A DNA stretch of 64,000 nucleotides, taken from contig JAEOAD010000012.1 in assembly GCA_036365145.1 (NCBI GenBank), positions 42,996,501 through 43,060,500 on the forward strand, written 5' to 3'. Source of the stretch: Orientallactaga sibirica (lineage: Eukaryota; Chordata; Mammalia; Rodentia; Dipodidae). The notes under the pieces were generated by a model. That model was not told where the DNA came from. It ran no database searches and saw only the letters and a program-made list of their open reading frames with translations. Below are positions 54,843 through 64,000 of this stretch, piece after piece (within the stretch, counting starts at the first letter, position 1; every line of letters begins with the position of its first letter). A program made the translations under genes and the position numbers.

Positions 54843-57584
54843 GAGAATATTTGCATGTTTAGTCTTAACAGAGTAGGCAATAGGGATACCTGCTATTGTT
54901 AGAACACAGTTCAGATTGCTGGGAAAGGATTGTTCATTCTGAAGTGTTCATGATGTTGAATTGCAAAACTTTGCCTAATGTAGGTCTGAATTGTCATTTA
55001 AGAGGTAGAAAGATTCAGTTGAAAATACAGAAATAATATGCATATTCAGTTGGTGTGCTTATTTCAAGCAGTTATTCCCTCTGGTGTTATGTAGTTGTGT
55101 TTTTATTTCTCTTTACTTCATTCTTCTTTCTCCCAGAAATGCATAACCTCTCCAACTCTCAAGCAACATAAGGTTATAATACACATTATATTTTAGCAGT
55201 ATATTAGAATGCAGAGTAAGAAAGAGGAGATTTTGTAAGGTATACATGATTATCAAAATTATGATCCTCAAAAATTGCAATGTAATTCACATGTGCGGTT
55301 TTCCAAAAATATTCTCATATTTCCTAGGATAATATTTACTAACTTAAAAGGATAAAAAGAAAACTATTTTAAACAGAGAAAGGCTTCAAAATCTCCTATT
55401 TCCAAAGACCAAGGTTCCTTTGCCATTTGTAAAAGCAGTACAGGTTTTTCCATTTCCAACATCAGTAGAAACAAGACAGCCAAACAAAAAGAAAAAAAAA
55501 AAAAACAATTTCACAGTTATTGTTTTTCTCTGATTTGATTTACCTTGTGGTTTTCATACCTATAATTTCAAGAACTACAAGATTTAAAAATTGCAGGCAC
55601 ACACAAGAAATGTAACATTGGACATCAGTAAATGACAGGGCTGTGTTCATACATTTTTGCCATATCACTGGCTACCTGCTACATTGCAGACAATTCTGGA
55701 ATTTTTAATATAGTAATAAGTCAATCAAAGCTTTTGGAATCAGCAATGAAAATACTGTGTCAGGGGAAAAGATAGGAGCTTTCAATTAAAATTAATATAC
55801 ACAGGAAAACATAATGTTTTATGTCAGTGATGATTTTTAGGCTAAACACCTACATAAAATTCAGTTTAAGCATAATGTTGCTATTTTTCACCAAAAGTCT
55901 TTTGAAATGTTCCTCCTTTTATTTTAGAGTAATACTGTCATGTTATTTCAATGACTAAAATAATGAAGTGTAGGAAATATCTGTCAGCCCTTATACCTCA
56001 CTGCCTTCTCTAGTCTGTCTTTTGTAGCTTTATCCCCTTGATCAGAGACTCAAAAGTATGGAAGTAGGAGATAATTCACTGTGGTCTTAGCCTGGAAACC
56101 ACAGGACCTGTTTAAACCCTAAGGTGATACTGAGAAATGAATCACTGTGAAATATTTTGCTGTGAATAGCATATGTCTTTATGCTGTGTGTTTATATAAG
56201 CTGTACCTTAAGAGGCAAAGAAATTGGAACGGTGTGGGCTGGGTCTCCAGAAGAGAAACTAAATGGTACCTATTCAATCTCCATGTGTATGATTTATACC
56301 TGCACCAACTGAAGGAAGGAAAGTCATAGACATTGTGGAGGGTGTGGGGCTAGAAATTAATGGTTATAACTATGAGAACTATTTAATCTTGATATTTTAG
56401 TGTTTAAATTTTATAGCAATAAATAAAGTACAGGCATTTAAAACAGGCTGTGCTATTTTACTGAGTTGAATACCAATTGGAGAAAATAAACTGCCTATGA
56501 GTTTAAAATGCAAGTGGATTTGGTTTTGCTGATCACTGCTGGTAGTAAGCAGCTAGCTAGATGTCTCGAATCTCACTTTCAAAAAGCCCATTTTCTATTG
56601 GTGATGATAAATTTGCCCCTTGCTTATACTTATCAGTGGGTGTTCAGTTGTTACAGAAGATTGGAAGTGATTCAGTTCATTTCTTGGGTGTTTTCAAAAT
56701 CAGGCAAGGATTTCACACTCGGTGGAGTTCTGCTTCACCAAAAGTAAAGAATATTGCAGCTCATGGGAGTGATAATTAAAACCAATAATAACCTAGAAGT
56801 CTCCCGGGCTCTGAAATGTTGGGAGTAATACTTTGCCATTGTATACCTGTCTGGTTGTAGATATTCTTTCAGGCTCTTGAATCAGTCACAAACTGCAGTT
56901 CAAGTAGAAAATGCTGAAATTATATTCATAAGCTTTCATGTGGATAGTTAAAATGCAAAGTAATGTTGCAATGATGATAAAATATGAAGGTAATATTTTA
57001 TGGAAAAAATTAAAATCTATGTTTAGATACAATGAACCATTTTATATAGATTTGAAAAAATAAAAATGCAATATAAATAAATAAATAAATAAAAAGAGAA
57101 GCAGGATAAACTCACAATCTAAAATGCCTAATATATTCCAAGTATATTATAAGCTATGCCAAATAAGTATCTACTGACTGGCATAGGTATTTAGTTTATT
57201 TTTCATTAGTTAATCAAATATCTATGTTTTGTAGTAGTAAGAGGCAGCCAGCCAATGTATTTCAAACCAGTGTTACAGAACAAGTAGCATTGGTCAGAGA
57301 ATATGTGGTCATTGTGATGATTTGAAATGATTCAGTGATAAAAATATGAAACTGAAATACTTATGATATTAACTGTATGAGAGTCAATTTGTTTTTATAG
57401 CTTACATATTGAATATTAGATTTACATCTTTTGAAAAGAAGTGATAAGGAATGTTCCCAGAAGTGCATAATTTTTTGATGCTGTGCTTTTCATCTGAAAT
57501 TGCTGTGTGTAAGTGTTAGAGTTTGAGCTGGGGAAAATTCTTGAAACTTTGAGCAAGTTGTATTGAATAAGCTACTTTGATAAC
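54843..57584. other. no supported feature
   Basis: About 2.7 kb of AT-rich unique sequence, free of SINEs with recognisable heads. Contains an A run (about 55491-55504) and an (AAAT)n patch at about 57075-57092. Open frames at 56147-56329 and 56508-56779 are not recognisable. The low repeat density is worth noting. Confidence 0.5.
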
Positions 57585-57731
57585 ATTTTTTTTTTTTTAG
57601 GTAGAATCTCACTTTAGCCCAGTCTGACCTAAACTCACTCTTGTACAGGTTGAACTCAGATGGTTAGTATTCCAATCTCCTCAGCTTCCTGAGAACTGAG
57701 ATTATAATTGTGAGTCACCATAACTGACACA
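57585..57731 (-). mobile_element. old B1 (PB1-like) SINE
   Basis: T run, AGAATCTCACTTTAGCCCAG, TCTGACCTAAACTCACTC, TCCTCAGCTTCCTGAGAACTG and AGATTATAATTGTGAGTCACC follow the reverse-complement order of B1 with many changes. Confidence 0.75.
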
Positions 57732-57830
57732 CATGATTTTTTTTTTAATTTGAAATTTCAGATTTGGGGGAAACATTCACTGGTACTAAATGAACTTGTG
57801 CATAAATGTTTTCTTTAAAACAAATATCCA

Positions 57831-58070
57831 GGGGCTGGAGAAATGGCTCAGTGGTTAAGGGCTTGCCTGCAAAGACTAACGACCCTGGTTTGAGGTTTGA
57901 TTCTCCAGTACCCACATAAATCAGATGCACTAGGTGGCACGTGCATCTGGAGTTTGATTACAGTGGCTGGAGGTTCTGTGTGCCCACTCTGTCTCTCTGT
58001 CTCTCTCTCTCACCGCTTCTCTTTCTCTCTTTCTCTCTCTAAAATAAATAAACAAAGATAAAAAACAAAC
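57831..58070 (+). mobile_element. DIP-like SINE
   Basis: GGGGCTGGAGAAATGGCTCA, GCACTAGGTGGCACGTGCAT, CTGGAGTTTGATTACAGTGG, a long CT block and an AAAATAAATAAACAAAGAT tail. GGTTTGAGGTTTGATTC at about 57887-57903 carries a small internal duplication. Confidence 0.93.
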
Positions 58071-58074
58071 AGTC

Positions 58075-58268
58075 AGGGCTGGAGAAATGGATCAGTGGTA
58101 AACACACTTTCTTACAAATTCTGCCAGCCTGAGTACAATCCCCCAGTACCCATATAAAGTGAGTGGAGCATGTGTCTGGATTTTGTATGAAGTGTCAAAG
58201 AAGCTGGTGCACTCGTACTCTCTCATTCACTCTCTCAAATAAATAAAAATTAAAAATTAAAAAAAAAC
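58075..58268 (+). mobile_element. DIP-like SINE in tandem with the previous one
   Basis: AGGGCTGGAGAAATGGATCA, CAATCCCCCAGTACCCATAT, TGTGTCTGGATTTTGTATGA and a TCTCAAATAAATAAAAATT tail, immediately after the previous copy's A-rich tail. Confidence 0.87.
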
Positions 58269-58460
58269 AATAGTCAACTTGTCCAAAAACAGGACACTAT
58301 TTACGCATTACTCTCTGAATAAATTATCACTATGGGAGGTTTCAAAATGAATATCTACTGCAAATATCTGGTCAACCATAGTAAGTCATTTAACTTCTTA
58401 GCCACAATATCTACATTTGTAAATGAGGTACTAGAAGCAGGAATAAAAATAATATTTTTA

Positions 58461-58613
58461 GTGGGTGTAGTGGCGCAAAGCCTTTAACCCCGCATTTGGG
58501 AGGCTGAAGGAGGAGAATCACTGTGAGTTCAAGGCCACCCTGAGATTACATAGTGAATTCTAGGTCAGCCTGGGCTACAGTGAGACCCTACCTCCAAAAG
58601 CCAAAAGAAAAAA
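58461..58613 (+). mobile_element. B1 SINE
   Basis: GTGGGTGTAGTGGCGCAAAG, GAGTTCAAGGCCACCCTGAG, GTGAATTCTAGGTCAGCCTG and GGCTACAGTGAGACCCTACC. The tail is short. Confidence 0.92.
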
Positions 58614-58662
58614 ATCATATTTTCACATGTAATGTATATGATGTTTATATGTACATTATCTA

Positions 58663-58663
<1 letters not shown>

Positions 58664-58707
<44 letters not shown>
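58664..58707. repeat. (AT)n microsatellite
   Basis: About 22 uninterrupted AT units. Likely polymorphic in length. Confidence 0.95.
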
Positions 58708-58709
<2 letters not shown>

Positions 58710-59515
58710 CTAATAATTACAAATTCATTGTAATTAAAAATATAATTTTGACAATTTTTCATGCCATTATGAGGAAATATTTCATCACTTACTTTGGGTT
58801 TTTGTGGGCCAATTATTGACTGAGATTATTAACATAAACTGAATAGCTATACGGTTCACTTTTGATTGTTTAATCTTAGTCTGAAATGTTATAGTGAAAG
58901 AGCCAACTTCCTGAAGCTTGAAAAAGCTGAAAGCTTATTTTGCTCCTGAGAACAATTCTTAGTGAGTAGACAGCTCTGTTCAATACAGGTATTTGAAAAT
59001 GCAGGTACATTCTTCATTTTTCAACCTCCTTTGTTACTGTCACAGGTATCAACCACATCTGCCTATCACTTTTAAGAAGTAAAACGAGGCCACAGAAGAA
59101 GCTCTCCCACTGTCTTAAGGGGCCTTGAGTGAAGTGCACACTCTACATTCCATTTGTGGAAACGTAAGGAACAGAGACACTCTGATTCAAAAATGTTGGC
59201 CAAGGCAGTGACTCTTGACAACAACAAAGGCTGGAAGAAGGTATTTTTGACAGGTAGTACTCTCTACCAAATACCCTTTTGGGCCTCACTGCCTCCTAGG
59301 GAAGAGACACACTTGCAACAAGCTATAAATCTGCTTGTATAGTCATATCAAATAGGTGAGCAAGTCAGAAAAAATCCTCAGTCAGCTAAATATTTTGGTA
59401 CATTTCAATTTCTCTAAATTTGTTTTCAGACCCAATGGTAACTTTTGATAGTTTTCACTTATTTGTCAAGGATAAAAATGAAGATTATGCAATAATATTC
59501 AACAAGAGAAAAATT
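58708..59515. other. no supported feature
   Basis: AT-rich unique sequence. A 62-codon open frame (59154-59342) is not recognisable. Confidence 0.5.
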
Positions 59516-59711
59516 TAAAATTATTTATTTATAAGAGAGAAAAAGAGAGAGTCAGAGAAAGGAGATACATGGGTTACCAAGGCTACCTGCCCCTACAAAT
59601 GAACTCCAGCCACTTTTTACATCTGTCTTTATGTAGATGCTGAGGAATCAAACTCAGGATATCTGGCTTTGTAAGTAAGCAACTTCAACCACTGGGCAAT
59701 CTCTTCAGCCC
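59516..59711 (-). mobile_element. diverged DIP-like SINE
   Basis: AAATTATTTATTTATAAGAGAG tail region, CTACAAATGAACTCCAGCCA, AACTCAGGATATCTGGCTTT and a terminal GGCAATCTCTTCAGCCC. An (ATC/ATT)n patch follows at 59731-59754. Confidence 0.85.
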
Positions 59712-59754
59712 ATGGATAATTTTATATCATTATCATCATCATCATCATTATTAT

Positions 59755-62700
59755 TTTAAATTTTGTGTTAGTATGCCTCTTCTATTTTGCTATTAAAATA
59801 GTTTATGGAACGATATTGTGGATGATTCATTTTGTTTGATTTTTGATATATTTAATTTGCCCTTCTTTTTTCTTCATTACCCAAATAATATTTTAATAGT
59901 TATATGCTGAGGTTTGAACTGAGGGCAGAGAAAAATCAGTTATCTGAGACCCACTAACCTTTTAGTTGTCATCTTTTATAATATCACATTGATGGAAGGA
60001 AATACAATAATAACATAATATTATTTAGTTTATAAACTCTCATAAAATTTAAAATAAATAATCACAAACATTTGAATTTAACGCATGAAGAGAAAGTCAA
60101 AGTTGTAAAGATGCAGAGCAGATATATGAGGAATAAAAGAAGATACACTTTTGGGCATCTAAGAATGCTAAGGGGAATTTACAAATACATGCAAAACTAG
60201 TCAAAATCCTCAAGGCAATAATTAGTTTCACATCTGGTACAGACAGTTCATTTTTTTCTTTTAAACAGATAAGTGTTTTCCACTACTTTATTATTTCTTT
60301 AATTCATAGAATTGTGAATAGTTTGAAAGATAACAAAAATAGAAACAGAATATGTTAAATAACAAAGCCAGTATCCAGTTCTGTGAACTAAATTCTCTAG
60401 CAGGTAGGTAGGATGGTGAAGCCTCTACTATAAATGACTATAATAAAGGAAAAGTAATTGTAATAAAGTCAGTGCAAGGCTGATTGATTAGAACTTCCTG
60501 TTGGGTAAAGGCAGAAGTAGCAGATCCAGAGCCTTTTATTGCCTACCTTTGTGTCTGACCTCTTGTACTTTTTAACTATAAGATAAGACATTTGACATTT
60601 ATTTGCTTAGAATACTTGCTTCTAACAACCAGAAAGCTAATATCATCAGTAGGCATGTGAGATCTGGAGCAGATTAGCTCACCTTGTTCCAACATGTCTA
60701 CCCGTGATCTTCAACAATGTATTTAGTAGATGTCTTGATTTATGATTTTCCATTTTCTGTGATTATAAAATGTCATAGAACTTCTATATTGTTTTGTGTT
60801 ATTAGTGGCAAACTGAATTTGGTTTGCTGTGTGATCATCACACATTTGGCTCAGAATAACTCTCTTTTATTCTCTTTGAGATGAGAATAATGTTTTGTAT
60901 CAAATTTTGGAGGCTGAATCTGGGACCCTAAAGATGTTTCTCTTTAGCTTAAGTAGTCACTGGGATTGGTGGTACGGACCAGCATGGACCCTTTGTGTCT
61001 AATCATCTTTGCTGGCTGCTCCGCTGGATGATGGTGAGTTCTCCCTGGGATCATAGCTTTGGTTATGTCAGTAATTTGTTGGCTTATTCTGAGTGGATTG
61101 TGGGATATTCCTTACTTTGCTTCAGAGCATTTAGTCAGAACATTTATTTTTTGTTTTGTTTTCAGAATATTTTATCAGACCATTAATTTATTCATTAGCT
61201 TGCAATCTTTTTTAATGGTGTCCTTACTCCAAGACCTAATAGCATTTCATTTTCTTTGTCCACTTTAGCTTGTTGCAACAATATTTTGACTGTACTCACT
61301 TAGAAAACTGTATGAGTACCAGGTTATAAATGTTATAAGTGATAAGAGGCACTTGTTCCCCCCAGCCCAATGTAGTATAGGTATCAAGAGGGAACTCCTG
61401 CAGACTTGTAATAACCTCATAAGAAAGCCCAAGACAACATACTCCATTCCATGGTTGGAGGGAACTTTCTTTGTCAGCTAATAAGACACACATATCCTTC
61501 TCTGCTCAGAGAAGGTGTCAATCTCATCCTGTCTAATCTTTTCTCTAGATACCTCCAAGCAAAACACAATTGTATATGAAAGAAAAATATTGTTGTATCT
61601 GCCTTTAAGAACAAGCACTGGGGAAAAATGATACCATCTATGCTCCCTGGGCTGAAAACATTAATTATGGGCCTTCTGCAGTCACATTAGGACATTCTGG
61701 AACTTGCTGGAGAATTTCAAATCACCTAATTGACCTAACTAGAACTTAATAACTTTATTTAGTTAATTCAAATTTACATTTGTAAAGTTATCTTGCCACC
61801 TCTGCTATTTAACAATTTTACTAGGAAAAAAAAAAATGCTGCCTCCAACTTTGTCAATTGAACTTTTGGTTTTCACCACAGTGATGTAAATTTTTGACCT
61901 TGGGAGCATTCTAAATGAATGGAACCATTTTCCAATAAGAAATAATGAGGCAACACAACAACGTGAATCCCCATGGAGTCTCACTCCCTTTTGTGAGCAT
62001 GGCATTTAAACAATAAGATTTTACTACACCAACAAAACCTGTGAAATCCTGATTTCTCACAAGTCTGGCCTTTTGTTTCTAGACCTATAAATAATAATAT
62101 TGGCATATGGATAAGAGGAAATTTTGTGGGAAGGATTAATAAATGATATTGCATTGTTATCTGACTTTTTTTCTATAATGTGACTGAACATTGATTTCCC
62201 CAAAATGGTATCTGGGTACTGCCAGAAGAACAGGACAAATGAAATTATTAACAAATAAAAATTACAAGTTTTATATATTAAGGACCAATCTTGATGTGCA
62301 TGCAAGTATGCAGTATGAACTATGTACATAGAGGAGATGAGGGTAGTGTGAATGTTCTCAGACTTATCAATTTAAACCATAAGCATTGTGATGTAAATCA
62401 TGGATAAACTGAGCATGTGACAAGATAAAAGAGCCTTGTAATAAATGCTATGGAATCAATAGCAAAATTATTTGAGTAGCACATCTTCTATATCTAATGG
62501 TTTTCAAATACATTTATGTATCAATAGCTCTAAACTTAACATTATGAAAACAGCAAGTAACTTTTAGCAGATGGAATTATATCAAAGAAATCAGTACTAA
62601 TAGATATGAATATGGTTATTGAAGTAGAAAAATGATTTCTCTATATTCTTAGTTCTTAGCTTCAATTAGGACAAACACCAGATTAATAAGAAGAAAATAT

Positions 62701-63325
62701 AGAAGAGACCTAACATATATACTTTACATTTACATGAGTTATCCACAAATATAAGTAAATCTCCAAGAAATGAGTTTGCAGGCTTGAATGCTACCATGCA
62801 GGAACCTCTTCTACTTTCTGGTAGCCACAGGCAATGTTTGCCTTACGGGAGTCTCTGTTTTCCTATATCTCTGTGTTCTCCTCTGTGTCCTCACATGACA
62901 TGCTCCTTATGTGTGTGCCTAATTCCCTCTATTCCAAAGACATCTATCTACTGGATTAGAGGCCTATATTTTCCCAACTAACCCCAAGACGACACTGACT
63001 GAAAATGCAGTCATATGCTGATATGGGGGTTAGAATAGTAACATGTGAATTTGAGAAGGGGAAGGTACAGTGTAAAACATGAAATCCTACAAAACAAAAG
63101 TCAGATAAGATATAATGTTAAATGAGAAAAGACAATTCATAATAGAAGTCATAATTAAGTAGTGCTTAATAATTTTTAGTTATAAAATAACATCCCTGAA
63201 ACATAAAACAAGATTTGACATCAAAGAAAACTTCAAAGAAATGGAAAAATAATAACAAATATTCCATAATGTATAATAAATCAGGTACTCAAAATAGAGA
63301 AGACACTTTATCTAAAAATAAATTG
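59755..63325. other. no supported feature
   Basis: About 3.6 kb of AT-rich unique sequence without recognisable SINEs. Short open frames (60995-61268, 61265-61493, 61805-62005, 62057-62329, 62784-62981) show nothing recognisable. The block 61335-61500 is somewhat GC-richer and unexplained. Confidence 0.5.
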
Positions 63326-63408
63326 TGAGGCAGCAACACATGGGAGATAGGAGGATCTCAAACTTGAGGTCAGACTGTACTATCAGGTGAAACCCTATCT
63401 TAAAAATA
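63326..63408 (+). mobile_element. possible worn B1 fragment
   Basis: GTGAGGCAGCAACACATGGG, AGATAGGAGGATCTCAAACT, TGAGGTCAGACTGTACTATC and GAAACCCTATCTTAAAAATA resemble the second half of B1 (gaggcagagg...gatcaggagttcaaggccagcctgg...gagaccctgtct). Confidence 0.45.
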
Positions 63409-63539
63409 AGCTAATGAATCTAACTCTATGGTAAAACCAATTAAGTCTAAATAAAATACTTTTCTAAGGATCACCTGAATATTTTAAAAATATGAGTCAC
63501 ATACACATATTAGATAATAAGTTATAAGAATACAACTTT

Positions 63540-63738
63540 TAAAAATATTTTATTTTTATTTTTCTATTTATTTGACAGAGAAAGAGGGAGAGAAAGAGAA
63601 AGAGAGAGAATGGGCATGCCAGGGCCTCTAGCCACTGGAAACAAACTCCAGACATGTGCACCCCCCCCACAGGAATTGAACCTGTGTCTTTTGGCTTCGC
63701 AGGCAAATGCCCCAACCGCCAAGTCATCCCTCCAGCCC
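63540..63738 (-). mobile_element. DIP-like SINE
   Basis: T/A-rich tail, (AGA)n, GGCATGCCAGGGCCTCTAGC, GTGTCTTTTGGCTTCGCAGG and a terminal GTCATCCCTCCAGCCC. Flanks AAGAATACAACTTT (63526-63539) and AAGAATACCACTTT (63739-63752) are a 14-bp target duplication with one mismatch. Confidence 0.95.
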
Positions 63739-63877
63739 AAGAATACCACTTTAAATGCTGGTATCTTACAGTTCCAGTAATTGATATCATTTCATTAGCT
63801 TTATGTTCCATTGAATAAGAGTTTATTTGTAAAAGCTTAAAATTAAGAACTTGTGAAGATGTTGCAAATTTCCTAAA

Positions 63878-63953
63878 AGCCAGGTTTGGTGACATGTACA
63901 TGCCTACAATCACCAAAGGGGAGTCTGGGCTACATAGAAAGACCCATTCTCTT
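63878..63953 (+). mobile_element. B1-like fragment
   Basis: GCCAGGTTTGGTGACATGTA and GTCTGGGCTACATAGAAAGACCC are the two ends of a B1 with the middle deleted. Confidence 0.6.
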
Positions 63954-63955
63954 TT

Positions 63956-64000
63956 TAAATTTTATTTTATTTTATTTATTTATTTGAAAGAGAGAGAAAT
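63956..64000 (-). mobile_element. start of another DIP-like SINE, cut by the window end
   Basis: TTTTATTTATTTATTTGAAAG followed by AGAGAGAAAT is the tail and AG-rich part seen at the left of every minus-strand DIP-like copy. The rest lies outside. Confidence 0.75.

Noticed and set aside
1..64000. Prokaryotic operon, phage or defence-system reading of the short open frames
   Set aside because: SINEs, L1s, LTR elements and a polyadenylated retrocopy of a mitochondrial import gene show a mammalian nuclear genome.

Overview
The window is mammalian, and the repeats point to a rodent. B1 (7SL-derived) and B4/RSINE1-like SINEs lie beside very many copies of a tRNA-headed SINE beginning GGGCTGGAGAGATGGCTTAG, followed by a (CT)n stretch and a CAAATAAATAAA tail. 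That SINE looks like the B2-superfamily type (DIP-like) that I associate with jerboas and their relatives (Dipodoidea). The species assignment is an inference; order Rodentia is much safer. Base composition is AT-rich, and I find no exon of a recognisable intact host gene. It is a gene desert or the inside of a large intron.

Layout: 1-300 is the tail of a MaLR-like LTR. 2207-4328 is a complete old MaLR-like element with a perfect 5-bp target duplication (GATGA) and a SINE nested inside. 8240-8480 is an ancient MIR. 8888-10816 is a DIP-like SINE split by a 1.7-kb class-I-like endogenous retrovirus that keeps both LTRs, a primer-binding site and env remnants but no gag or pol. 11712-12393 is a cluster of two DIP-like SINEs and a B1. 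13262-14360 is an ancient L1 3' end. 14850-15285 is a 436-bp polypyrimidine tract. 20128-22447 is an older L1 3' end interrupted by a processed TIMM23 pseudogene, the only recognisable host-protein sequence here. 23055-30345 is a near-full-length degenerate L1 with nested B1, DIP-like and T-rich insertions. 31200-31830 is a possible solo LTR and 32030-32430 an L2-like tail. 34053-34762 holds a perfect 34-bp inverted repeat. 39885-47084 is a structurally full-length but broken L1 with a perfect 15-bp target duplication and a GC-rich 15-bp tandem repeat at its 5' end. 48740-51160 is another L1 3' end. 52087-53257 holds two SINEs of a longer DIP-like subfamily carrying a CTCF-like core. From 53.7 to 64 kb there are scattered SINEs in unique AT-rich sequence.

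Nothing forms an operon, pathway or defence system, and I do not see a previously undescribed biological system. The window is instead a readable record of retrotransposition. All five L1s lie on the minus strand. The LTR elements whose orientation can be read lie on the plus strand. One L1 copy preserves an empty-site version of the TIMM23 pseudogene target. Every L1 open frame is broken, and most short open frames are translations of repeats.
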